Below are positions 1 to 6,798 of a stretch of 7,366 nucleotides of DNA, piece after piece. Below the pieces are notes generated by a model. That model saw only the letters and a program-made list of their open reading frames with translations. It did no database searches and had not been told where the DNA came from. The stretch comes from Alkalibaculum bacchi (GTDB lineage Bacteria > Bacillota > Clostridia > Eubacteriales > Alkalibacteraceae), in contig NZ_CALNCS010000116.1 of the NCBI RefSeq assembly GCF_937875145.1, forward strand, positions 1 through 7,366, in the 5' to 3' direction. Within the stretch, counting starts at the first letter, position 1; every line of letters begins with the position of its first letter. Position numbers and translations under genes: made by a program.

Positions 1-114
1 TATTTAATACAACAGTTCATAGAAAAAAATAACCTAAAAAACAGTTAGTGCAATAAAACTATATATACTTCAGCGCTACTTAAAAATTATCTATCAATTA
101 TTTCAAAGTCTAAG
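1..114. other. AT-rich segment downstream of the operon, no gene seen
   Basis: This is very AT-rich DNA beyond the end of the minus-strand operon. I see no open frame of useful length, no ribosome binding site and no RNA gene. A minus-strand ATG at 19-17 could begin a gene running off the window, but no Shine-Dalgarno sequence precedes it, so I do not call it. Confidence 0.5.
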
Positions 115-154
115 AAATACTAGCGACAGATAAAGTTTAATGCCGCTAGTATTT
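115..154 (-). terminator. Hairpin just after the operon's last stop codon, possible terminator
   Basis: A perfect 11-bp inverted repeat (115-125 and 144-154, AAATACTAGCG with CGCTAGTATTT) encloses an 18-base loop and starts 14 bases after the mannosidase stop. As a minus-strand transcript the stem ends in UAUUU followed by CUUAGACUUUG, so the U tract is short and broken. Position and perfect pairing favour an operon terminator or a 3' stabilising stem. The modest GC content and poor U tail keep the call tentative. Confidence 0.45.
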
Positions 155-168
155 ATACAATTACCAAT

Positions 169-2799
169 CTACACTGAACTAAATGGTATTAAAATACTTG
201 CTAAGTCGAATGGAGGAATGATATTGTCAGACGTTAAAAATTCCTCTTCTAGTGCATTTACTCTTTTCCCTATTTTTATCAATTTATCCGGTATTTCAAT
301 TGGTTCGTTTGTCATATTCTGTATACGAACCACAAAACTATCCTTTACACGATAAGCTGGGTAAATAGCACAAACATCGTAATTATCAGATAATTCTAGT
401 AATGACTGTTCAGACGGCACATGTGGGTTGCCCTCTGTTTGCCATATTTTATTATCCAAACGATTAATAAATAGATTCAGACTTTGCCGCTGGTATGAAA
501 TAGAGGGAGAAAGCAATTCACGAGTTATTTTATTAGTATAACCCATGCTGAATTGGCCTTCACGTAGCTCGAATGCAAAATCAAATTTGTTAAGTCCCTC
601 ATTTTCAGCCAACGGCGTAGAAATAAAAACATGTCCCTGATTAGTAGTGTCGCCTGAAGCTCGGCCAGGACGCCATGCAAGATTCGGTTTACCTAGATAA
701 CTTGTATTTGACATTAGAGTTATATATAAAATACCATTATTGTATTCATATTCTTTTTCCCCAGCACCCCAAAAAGTAAAGTGCATCTTTTTATTTGTCA
801 CTGTGACTGTTTTATCAAAATTAAAAATATTTACAGGTTTTTCAACATAATTTGCATTCCAATTTTTGGGGATAGGCTTACTCTGATTAGAGACATAACC
901 ACACTGTATTCCAGCAAATATTGCCTCATCTTGGCTAATAAGAGGAGAAAAGGCCAAACGGACTCTATGAGAAAACACACGATTATTAATCGTAAGATGC
1001 ACTGAAATTTGGTTTTTATCATTAAACTCAAATAAAAACTTATATTCTAAATTTCCAAAATGAGGCTGAGCAGCGTCATAGTCTTCAAGTGACAAGGGCA
1101 TACGCGCAGCCCCAATTACAATAAGTTGTTTTTTGTCGCCACAGGTTTTAACGTAAGCATGCTGTAAAGGCAATACATGTTCAGAATCGCCTTTTAAGGG
1201 AGAATAATCATACGTATCCCCATCATTAGCTGCATCAACAATTTGAAGAAAATTAGGATATACACGTTTGTTATAAAATAACTTTAATGAGTTATTTTCA
1301 TACTTTAATGTTTGAAAACCGTTAGAAATCTCTGGACATGAATTTTCCTCTTGTTTTCTGATTGACATTATCGACATTTCTGAATTTGCGGGAAGTATGT
1401 GTAAAACGCGATATCCTAATCCAGGTAGATCGACTTGTCCATTCAAAGTAACTTGAAAATACTCAGGCTCATCTGTAAACACTTGACCTTTTGGCGTAAG
1501 GGTTAAAATGTGATGGCGCTCAGGAAACAATTGGGTATCTTCTAAATAGGTGCCTGACATGCCATCAATTTTAAATTTAAGATCTTTTGTAACCAACTCT
1601 ATCGATTTACGACCTACAAAATGATAAGGAAGTGTATTAAATATTAATAGGTCAGAAGGGCCTAAATTTAAATACTCGGCTAGCTTCCTTTTAATAATAT
1701 TTTCTATTCCGTCAGCAATTTCATTTGCCTCTTTAAAACGCTGCATTATATCTACAGCAACAGTATCCGACACACAGCCCCCAATGGAGTCATGTGCCTG
1801 ACACTCAAGCATTTTTTTCCACAAAGTGAGTAATAAGCCATTATTTATAGTAATACCAGACTTGATACCAATAACGACAAGCGGCTCAACGCGTTTTAAA
1901 ATTTCTAATAGAAAGTTCTCTTTTTTAATTTTGTATCTAATTGAGCCAATAGTTCGATGAACTCGAGCGTATCGCGGAAGCCGTAATTCTCCGCTATACT
2001 GAGCTAGGCTTCCGCGCTTTTTCCGAACCACTTCAACAAAGCTGGGATAACTATCAATGACGGTATGGCATTTGCTGTGTGAATTTAGCTCTCTAACCGT
2101 ACTATTAATATCATGAATAATATTCATTTGGTCAATACCAGAGGGCATTAGTACATCTTTAAAACCACTATATTTTGCTTCAAATTGAGCAGCAAGATCA
2201 TATCGTTCATTGACAAATTCTTTGATCTTTTTTTTAGACTCAGGCGCAATTTGGGCTGTAAAATATCCAAATGGAAAATTGATTGCCATCACTTGCTTAT
2301 TACCAAGACCGCGCCAATTAAAATAGATAGATTTACACTGCTGATCTAAATCAATACCTCTCCAAAAAATAAAATTATCTATTCCAACCTGCTGTAACAG
2401 TGTTGGCATTTGCGCATTAAACCCAAACGTATCTGGAAGGTAGCCAACCATCATTGGCTCACCATAGTTATTAATTGTATCATTGATTCCAATAACCAAA
2501 TTTCTAATAATTGACTCAGCATCAGGAAGCAATGCGTCTGTTTGCGTATACCATGGGCCAATAAATAGCTGATGGTTGGCAACCAATTTTTTTATCTGCA
2601 CTTTAGCTTCTGGATGTATTGCAACATATTCATCCACAATGGAGACTTGGCCATCTAAAGTAAAGTTTGCGCTTGGATTATTTTCAAGCTCATTAAGAAC
2701 CTCAGTAAATAACTGCTCGCTTAAAACTAAAGCATCCATTGTACTGAAATACCATTCACGGTCCCAATGTGTATGATTAACTAAATGTGCCGTTAGCAT
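169..2799 (-). CDS. mngB: GH38 alpha-mannosidase, mannosylglycerate hydrolase (MngB-like)
   Basis: This is a complete 876-residue cytoplasmic glycoside hydrolase of family 38, almost the length of E. coli MngB. It probably hydrolyses 2-O-(6-phospho-alpha-mannosyl)-D-glycerate to mannose-6-phosphate and D-glycerate. The N-terminal catalytic domain shows NHTHWDREW with zinc ligands H11 and D13, LPDTFGF with the expected nucleophile D123, RVHRTIGS near residue 280, and QAHDSIGG with the zinc ligand H336. The C-terminal half is the usual GH38 beta-rich region, including DGDTYDYSP and WRPGRASGD, which resemble MngB. There is no signal peptide, which fits a phosphorylated intracellular substrate. 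The ATG at 2799 is chosen because GAGGA lies about six bases upstream inside the end of the EIIC gene; an upstream TTG at 2811 would overlap EIIC and has no better site. The start lies one base beyond the EIIC stop, so translation is probably coupled. GH38 enzymes also act on other alpha-mannosides, so the exact substrate rests on similarity and on the PTS context. Confidence 0.9.
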   Translation of the reverse strand: MLTAHLVNHTHWDREWYFSTMDALVLSEQLFTEVLNELENNPSANFTLDGQVSIVDEYVAIHPEAKVQIKKLVANHQLFIGPWYTQTDALLPDAESIIRNLVIGINDTINNYGEPMMVGYLPDTFGFNAQMPTLLQQVGIDNFIFWRGIDLDQQCKSIYFNWRGLGNKQVMAINFPFGYFTAQIAPESKKKIKEFVNERYDLAAQFEAKYSGFKDVLMPSGIDQMNIIHDINSTVRELNSHSKCHTVIDSYPSFVEVVRKKRGSLAQYSGELRLPRYARVHRTIGSIRYKIKKENFLLEILKRVEPLVVIGIKSGITINNGLLLTLWKKMLECQAHDSIGGCVSDTVAVDIMQRFKEANEIADGIENIIKRKLAEYLNLGPSDLLIFNTLPYHFVGRKSIELVTKDLKFKIDGMSGTYLEDTQLFPERHHILTLTPKGQVFTDEPEYFQVTLNGQVDLPGLGYRVLHILPANSEMSIMSIRKQEENSCPEISNGFQTLKYENNSLKLFYNKRVYPNFLQIVDAANDGDTYDYSPLKGDSEHVLPLQHAYVKTCGDKKQLIVIGAARMPLSLEDYDAAQPHFGNLEYKFLFEFNDKNQISVHLTINNRVFSHRVRLAFSPLISQDEAIFAGIQCGYVSNQSKPIPKNWNANYVEKPVNIFNFDKTVTVTNKKMHFTFWGAGEKEYEYNNGILYITLMSNTSYLGKPNLAWRPGRASGDTTNQGHVFISTPLAENEGLNKFDFAFELREGQFSMGYTNKITRELLSPSISYQRQSLNLFINRLDNKIWQTEGNPHVPSEQSLLELSDNYDVCAIYPAYRVKDSFVVRIQNMTNEPIEIPDKLIKIGKRVNALEEEFLTSDNIIPPFDLASILIPFSSV
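1973..2016 (+). repeat. GC-rich inverted repeat inside the mannosidase gene, terminator-like on the antisense strand
   Basis: A perfect 10-bp inverted repeat (CGCGGAAGCC at 1973-1982, GGCTTCCGCG at 2007-2016) encloses 24 bases. On the plus strand, antisense to the gene, the right arm is followed by CTTTTTCCG, giving a terminator-like look. It lies in the codons for the stretch just before RVHRTIGS and is much more GC-rich than its surroundings. It may be chance pairing within conserved codons. Confidence 0.4.
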
Positions 2800-2800
2800 T

Positions 2801-3831
2801 TTAATCCTCAATTTCAGGCTTATGCTTAGTAACCGTTTTTAAGAAATTAACCATGAGCGCAGTCACAAAGATACCAACTAAAATAGAAAGAGTATACAGA
2901 AGTGGATTCGATGAGAAAGGTATTGCCATAACTGTCGCTAAAGCAGTCTCATGGACTGTGCCAAATGCAGCATTTAAGGCACATCCACACATCGTACCAA
3001 CCATAATACTAGGTATTACTCGTAAAGGATCAGCTACGGCAAACGGGATCGCTCCTTCAGTAATCCCTACACAGCCCATAATTGCAGCTGTCCTTCCATT
3101 CTCAATCTCAGATGGGCTATAAAGCTTTTTCCCGCCAAGTAATGTAGCAACGAACATTCCGAGTGGAGGAATTCCAATTGCCATCAACATTGCTGTACTT
3201 GCTTGATAACCACCTGAGGTAAATGCGGCCATACCAAAAGCATAGGCAACCTTGTTAACCGGGCCGCCCATATCAAATGCCATCATAGCTCCGAGAATAA
3301 CAGCTAAAATTACAGCATTTGCGTCGCTCATTCCTGTTAGCCAATTTGTTAAAGATTGTGTGGCAGCCGCAATTGGGCTTCCGAAAACATATATCATTAC
3401 GAAGCCAACAACTAGCGTTGTCAAAAATGGAATAATTAAGAGAGATTTTACCGTCACTAAGCGAGTCGGCATTGGCATTTTTTTCAACCATCTTGCAAAA
3501 TAGCCAACAAGCACTCCTACAAGCATCCCCCCCAAAAAACCAGTACCCATTGTGTTTGCAACTGTTCCAACAATGAATGCAGGGGCTAATCCGGGCCTAT
3601 CAGCAATAGAATAAGCAACGTATGCAGCAATTATGACTGGAATAAAACCTAATCCAGTTTGGCCCAGAAGGCGCATATTACCCCATATATCACTGGTCTC
3701 ATTACATTCTCTCCGCCTCCTATAACTGCAATCGAGGCCAAAAGACCTGCAGCGGTAACTAGTGGAATCATGTACGAAACGCCTGTCTGGAAATGCCCGG
3801 CTAAGCGCTTTGCACCACCTTTATATTCCAT
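2801..3831 (-). pseudogene. PTS fructose-family EIIC permease, frameshifted by a one-base deletion
   Basis: This is the membrane channel of the sugar PTS, which would carry the substrate inward while EIIB phosphorylates it. The start ATG at 3831 follows a GGGAGAG site and gives MEYKGGAKRLAGHFQTGVSY, a typical EIIC-Fru beginning. After about residue 43 (GGGENV) the frame runs to a stop at 3649. The rest of the protein continues in another frame from about 3701, beginning NETSDIWGN and then GQTGLGFIPVIIAAYVAYS. Restoring one A near 3702-3704 (GTAATGAG to GTAAATGAG) joins the two parts into a 343-residue protein with no other change. Conserved family blocks are intact after the break: ADRPGLAPAF, FDMGGPVNKVAY and GITEGAIPFAVADP, with many hydrophobic segments. 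An ATG at 3676 is internal to the family alignment and lacks a good ribosome binding site, so it is unlikely to be a real start. As read, the permease is dead; a sequencing error in a short A run is the main alternative. The stop lies one base before the mannosidase ATG. Confidence 0.9.
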
Positions 3832-3862
3832 ATTTCTCTCCCTTCAATTGCTAACATAACTT

Positions 3863-4171
3863 TTAAATTTCTGATATAGCCTTATCAATAACTGCCCTCC
3901 CATTTTTAACAACTTCAGAAGTCCCTACTCTACAAATTTTTTTCCCATCAAACCTATCTGCCTCGGATATCGTGGTATCTACAGCAAAAATTACAATATC
4001 AGCGTCAGCAATATCTTGTTTTGAAAGACGATTTTCAATTCCCATAGCACCTTGAGTTTCCACCTTTATGCTATGTCCTTCTTTTTTTGCATATTTTTTT
4101 AGGTTTTCTGCAGCCATATAAGTGTGAGCTATACCAGCAATACAAGCCGTAACTGCTACTATTTTTGCCAT
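3863..4171 (-). CDS. PTS fructose-family EIIB phosphocarrier
   Basis: This intact 102-residue cytoplasmic EIIB of the fructose family accepts phosphate from EIIA on a cysteine and passes it to the sugar bound by EIIC. The signature lies at the N-terminus: TACIAGIAHTYMAAENL, with the phosphorylated cysteine at C10. The usual form of this motif is CPTGIAHT, so here proline and threonine after the cysteine are replaced by isoleucine and alanine. The rest is the normal single domain, with ADIVIFAVDT and EADRFDGKKI typical of the family. The ATG at 4171 is preceded by GAGGAGGT inside the end of the EIIA gene at a spacing of about seven bases, and only two bases separate it from the EIIA stop. In E. 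coli MngA the A, B and C domains are one fused protein; here EIIB is free-standing. Family assignment is firm; substrate specificity is inferred from the adjacent mannosidase. Confidence 0.93.
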   Translation of the reverse strand: MAKIVAVTACIAGIAHTYMAAENLKKYAKKEGHSIKVETQGAMGIENRLSKQDIADADIVIFAVDTTISEADRFDGKKICRVGTSEVVKNGRAVIDKAISEI

Positions 4172-4173
4172 AG

Positions 4174-4638
4174 TTAAACCTCCTCTTTATTAAAGGAAGA
4201 CACAAGTTTTTTTGGATCGTTCTCTTTTTTTATAAAGTTTAAAAAATCATCATCCATTAGCCGTCCTGAAAGATTTGCAAGCATTTTTAGATGCTCTTTA
4301 TCACCGCCCTGAGGTCTAACTGCCATCAAAAAAATGACATCAACTTTACTTCCATCTAGTGAATTCCACTCAAGCGGTTTTAGAACCTTAGCAAAAATCA
4401 TTGAGGCATCCCGCACAGCTTCACTCTTGCCATGAGGGATTGCAATGCCATTTCCTATCCCAGTAGTTGCAAGCGATTCCCTCTTAAGAACATCCTTCGC
4501 AAAAACATTAGAGTTTGTAATTGTTCCGTCCTTTTCTAAAATTTTTGATAATTTAAATATTGCATCTCTTTGGGAAATAGCATCTAAACCGATTACAATA
4601 TTTTTTTCTGTTATAAAATTTTCTTTATTAACTGTCAT
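4174..4638 (-). CDS. PTS fructose/mannitol-family EIIA (PTS_EIIA type 2)
   Basis: This intact 154-residue cytoplasmic EIIA takes phosphate from HPr and hands it to EIIB. The phosphorylated histidine is H69 in GIAIPHGKS. The flanking blocks RESLATTGIGNG, LDGSKVDVIFLMAV and HLKMLANLSGRLMDD are typical of the domain. The start at 4638 (MTVNKENF) is chosen over a GTG at 4647 because AGGAGG at 4652-4647 sits eight bases before this ATG, whereas the GTG overlaps that site. The ribosome binding site lies within the last codons of the original regulator frame, whose stop at 4646-4644 is five bases before this ATG. This implies translational coupling that the regulator's frameshift would now weaken. 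The next gene, EIIB, begins two bases after its stop. A fructose EIIA role cannot be excluded from this protein alone. Confidence 0.93.
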   Translation of the reverse strand: MTVNKENFITEKNIVIGLDAISQRDAIFKLSKILEKDGTITNSNVFAKDVLKRESLATTGIGNGIAIPHGKSEAVRDASMIFAKVLKPLEWNSLDGSKVDVIFLMAVRPQGGDKEHLKMLANLSGRLMDDDFLNFIKKENDPKKLVSSFNKEEV

Positions 4639-4643
4639 TAATT

Positions 4644-4796
4644 TCACCTCCTAACAATTGGATGGCTTAGTAGATGGATAACCTCGTCGACTTCAGTCAA
4701 TTCAGCCAGTTGTTTTAAAAGAGTTTGATCTTCTAATAAATCGTCAAAATAACTAAATAATTTCTCTTTGTATGGCCGAATCATACTGTTCATCGC
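4644..4796 (-). pseudogene. Out-of-frame remnant encoding the regulator's original C-terminus
   Basis: These 50 codons plus a TGA stop are the continuation of the regulator's EIIA-like domain, now in a different frame from the upstream part. The remnant begins AMNSMIRPYKEKLFSY and ends HLLSHPIVRR. It stays fully open with no further damage, and the last two arginine codons (AGG AGG) form the Shine-Dalgarno sequence of the EIIA gene. The lack of other lesions suggests the frameshift is recent, reversible or a sequence error. It is very unlikely to be translated by itself. Confidence 0.85.
4647..4652 (-). promoter_or_regulatory. Ribosome binding site of the EIIA gene inside the regulator's original end
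   Basis: AGGAGG lies eight bases before ATG 4638. It overlaps the last two codons of the original regulator frame and decides the EIIA start in favour of 4638 rather than GTG 4647. Confidence 0.8.
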
Positions 4797-6586
4797 TAAG
4801 AAAAATACAACAAGTATAAGAAAAATACAACAAGTACTTTGGAATTATTCCAAACCACTCCGTCAGGATTGATATATATAGCAATACAAGGTGTTTTAAC
4901 GTATTTAGTGTCTCCATGAGGAACTGCAACAAAATCAATCACTGTGCTTGAGAGCTTCTCTCGAGCTATGGCAGATTCAATTAAACCTGATTCGCCAAAT
5001 CCTTTTTCCTGAATTTTTTCACCTATAAATTGAATTACGTCCTTCGTTGTTCTCTGCTGGCCATCAAAAAAGATCAAATCACGATGAATCATTGCCGTAA
5101 AACTCGTAGAGTTAGGACAAGAATTATGTACATGATTAATCGCTTCTTGAACTCTCTTTATTGAGCTACTATCCAAAAAAGGAGTTACTACTACTACTGG
5201 AACTGATGGTATTTTAATATTTATTGTGCTTATTACTAAATCTTCAGTAATGGGACTTTGTTTTAGTTGTTGTAAAGATGTGACTCGCGTAATTACAAGT
5301 GAATTAGAAAAAATTCTACTAATTCTTTGTTCAATTAAACTGGCAGTACCTAGTCCACTACTACACACAATGACTGCAGAAACGCGCCGATTACTACGCT
5401 CAATAAAAGCTTCTATATGGAGAGCAATGTATGCTAATTCATCATCATTTAAATCAATATTAAACTCATTTTTTATATTTTTACCTAAACTAGTCGCTTC
5501 ATCATAAGCAATCGGAAAGAATTTTTTTGTATCTGTAGCATATGGATTCCTGAGAGACAAGCCTAATGATAAACGCTTCATCGCTGGCACTAAATGTAGC
5601 GTTAAGTTTTGAATTAATGTCTTATCATACTGATTTAAATTCTCTAGAAGAAAATCCACGATCTTTCTATTGCTATAAAAAATTTCATTTTTATGCTCAT
5701 TAATAGAATAATTAGAGGTACTTTGTGTGCCTTGTATAGCAAGTATGTGAATATTAATATAACCTTTTTCAACCGTTGGAATTTTTAGCATAAAATGGTG
5801 TTCTAGAATTTGTACTAATAATTCAGTATTTTTTTCAATCTTGCCAGAATTATTATAATCTAATGGTAAAAATTCGTTATTTTTTATACGCTTTATAGCA
5901 ATTATAAGATGAACAGCTAATGATTGATACTCGTAATCACTCAATGAAAGTTTACTATCATCTTCAAACTCATTTAGAGCTGAAACCACTGTACTAATCG
6001 TATCATTATCAAAAAAATTTTTTAATTCTTTTGGTACTTCGATCCTTGCACATAAGCCATCTCTTTTTTCACTAATAAAAGCTGCATTCCCCCAATACGC
6101 TGAAAGCAATTCAGCTATAAGTTGTCTTCTAACCTGCTCGCCGGCAGCTATAAATACGCCTTCACGAGTAACTTGAAGCTCAGCATGGGTGTGGGAAATA
6201 AGTCGTTTTATTACTTTTAGATCTGTTTTTAAAGTACTTTCACTAATATATACCGAATTAGCTAATTCTCGAAAAGTCTGACGCTCATTCAATAACAACA
6301 ACCTTGATAACAAATAAACTATTCTACTATTTCTGGTATTCATTGAGGATGATATTGGCTGAGAATCAAGCGCATTAATAAATTTAGATACATCGCCCTT
6401 AAAATAAATACCTACATTTCTTTGGCGAACTAGAGTTACATTATATGACTGAGCTATCATACCAATATGATTTAAATATTTAGCTACAGTTTTGCGGGAT
6501 TTGCCAGTAATACTTATTAAATCCGTATAATGTACAAGGTTAGAGTAGGCGATTTTACGAATAATTGTGAGTTCGTTCTCGTCCAT
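4796..6586 (-). CDS. PRD-containing transcriptional regulator (MtlR/BglG-type), C-terminally truncated by frameshift
   Basis: This is a PTS-controlled DNA-binding regulator, probably the activator of the operon it heads. As read it has 596 residues; the restored form has 640, ending at 4644. Domains in order are an N-terminal helix-turn-helix (about 5-55), a second helix-turn-helix (about 85-130, RELANSVYISESTLKTDL), PRD1 (about 185-290, with H226 in LAVHLII and H280 in NIHILA), PRD2 (about 300-400, H331 in LTLHLVPAMKRL and H390 in ALHIEAF), an EIIB-Gat-like domain (about 402-485, C408 in VCSSGLGTA) and an EIIA-Fru-like domain from about 500 (H557 in AVPHGDT). The double helix-turn-helix marks it as a DNA-binding activator rather than an RNA-binding antiterminator. 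After residue 590 a 20-bp duplication adds six foreign residues and a stop, removing 50 residues of the EIIA domain. ATG 6586 is preferred over GTG 6595 because AGGGAG ends eight bases upstream. In this family phosphorylation of the PRDs, Cys and His tunes activity, so truncation may lock or abolish the response. E. coli uses an unrelated GntR protein, MngR, for this pathway. Confidence 0.9.
   Translation of the reverse strand: MDENELTIIRKIAYSNLVHYTDLISITGKSRKTVAKYLNHIGMIAQSYNVTLVRQRNVGIYFKGDVSKFINALDSQPISSSMNTRNSRIVYLLSRLLLLNERQTFRELANSVYISESTLKTDLKVIKRLISHTHAELQVTREGVFIAAGEQVRRQLIAELLSAYWGNAAFISEKRDGLCARIEVPKELKNFFDNDTISTVVSALNEFEDDSKLSLSDYEYQSLAVHLIIAIKRIKNNEFLPLDYNNSGKIEKNTELLVQILEHHFMLKIPTVEKGYINIHILAIQGTQSTSNYSINEHKNEIFYSNRKIVDFLLENLNQYDKTLIQNLTLHLVPAMKRLSLGLSLRNPYATDTKKFFPIAYDEATSLGKNIKNEFNIDLNDDELAYIALHIEAFIERSNRRVSAVIVCSSGLGTASLIEQRISRIFSNSLVITRVTSLQQLKQSPITEDLVISTINIKIPSVPVVVVTPFLDSSSIKRVQEAINHVHNSCPNSTSFTAMIHRDLIFFDGQQRTTKDVIQFIGEKIQEKGFGESGLIESAIAREKLSSTVIDFVAVPHGDTKYVKTPCIAIYINPDGVVWNNSKVLVVFFLYLLYFS
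4798..4837. repeat. 20-bp tandem duplication causing the regulator frameshift
   Basis: Two head-to-tail copies, 4798-4817 and 4818-4837, differ only in their last base (AAGAAAAATACAACAAGTA plus T or C). Twenty is not a multiple of three, so one extra copy shifts the frame. Deleting one copy joins residue 590 to the downstream remnant and restores a 641-codon frame including the stop. This is direct evidence for the ancestral state. Confidence 0.95.
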
Positions 6587-6594
6587 TATGCTCA

Positions 6595-6600
6595 CTCCCT
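6595..6600 (-). promoter_or_regulatory. Ribosome binding site of the regulator
   Basis: AGGGAG lies eight bases before ATG 6586 and overlaps the first base of the alternative GTG at 6595, so it supports the ATG as the start. Confidence 0.65.
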
Positions 6601-6615
6601 AGTTTCTAGCTATTT

Positions 6616-6644
6616 ATATTAAAGCCCTTTTAAATGTACTTGAC
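6616..6644 (-). promoter_or_regulatory. Possible operon promoter
   Basis: On the minus strand TAATAT (6621-6616) is a fair -10 element, 30 bases before the start codon. Seventeen bases upstream lies GTCAAG (6644-6639), a poor -35. A weak -35 directly beside an inverted repeat at 6645-6667 is what an activator-dependent promoter would look like. Assigned by eye only. Confidence 0.3.
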
Positions 6645-6670
6645 ATACAAAGTAGTATACTTTGTATAAG
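6640..6670 (+). promoter_or_regulatory. Possible rightward promoter
   Basis: A perfect TTGACA (6640-6645) is followed after 19 bases by TATAAG (6665-6670) on the plus strand. The spacing is longer than ideal. The inverted repeat at 6645-6667 fills the spacer, as a repressor operator often does. No intact gene follows it; the decayed integrase begins about 130 bases downstream. Confidence 0.3.
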
Positions 6671-6678
6671 TATACTTT
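6645..6678. promoter_or_regulatory. Probable operator: inverted repeat plus an extra direct half-site
   Basis: ATACAAAGTA (6645-6654) and TACTTTGTAT (6658-6667) form a perfect 10-bp inverted repeat around GTA. AGTATACTTT occurs at 6654-6663 and again at 6669-6678, a 15-base period, and the second copy contributes a 10-bp palindrome AAGTATACTT (6668-6677). Three related half-sites thus sit within 34 bases, some 60-95 bases upstream of the regulator start. The likely binder is the PRD regulator itself, giving autoregulation, but the repeat cannot identify the protein. Confidence 0.55.
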
Positions 6679-6798
6679 AATTTTTTATAAAAAATTTTTC
6701 CTACAATAAGGTTTTAACTAAAAATTTTAATTTTATTATTAACCCATGGAATGGACTAACACCTATATCATAAGTTTCAATTTTCTTTAAGCACCTAA
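6679..6798. other. AT-rich spacer between the operon control region and the integrase remnant
   Basis: It begins with an 18-bp all-AT palindrome (6679-6696, AATTTTTTA with its complement), which could act as an upstream promoter element or be chance. No gene, ribosome binding site or RNA structure is apparent. The composition changes to GC-richer DNA from about 6800-6830 onward, so the junction of two DNA sources may lie near here. Confidence 0.4.

Noticed and set aside
831..1031. Short minus-strand frame inside the mannosidase gene
   Set aside because: It overlaps the 876-residue GH38 frame on the same strand in another frame and has no independent support.
2800..2811. Mannosidase beginning at TTG 2811
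   Set aside because: It would overlap the EIIC end, add residues not seen in the family, and lacks the well-placed GAGGA that serves ATG 2799.
2853..3503. Plus-strand frames opposite the EIIC gene
   Set aside because: They mirror the EIIC coding strand and have no ribosome binding sites or family features.
3649..3831. Programmed -1 frameshift joining the two EIIC parts
   Set aside because: No X-XXY-YYZ slippery heptamer or clear stimulatory structure is seen in the overlap, and this family is not known for recoding; a one-base deletion explains it better.
4174..4647. EIIA beginning at GTG 4647
   Set aside because: That codon overlaps the AGGAGG ribosome binding site, which is correctly placed for ATG 4638.
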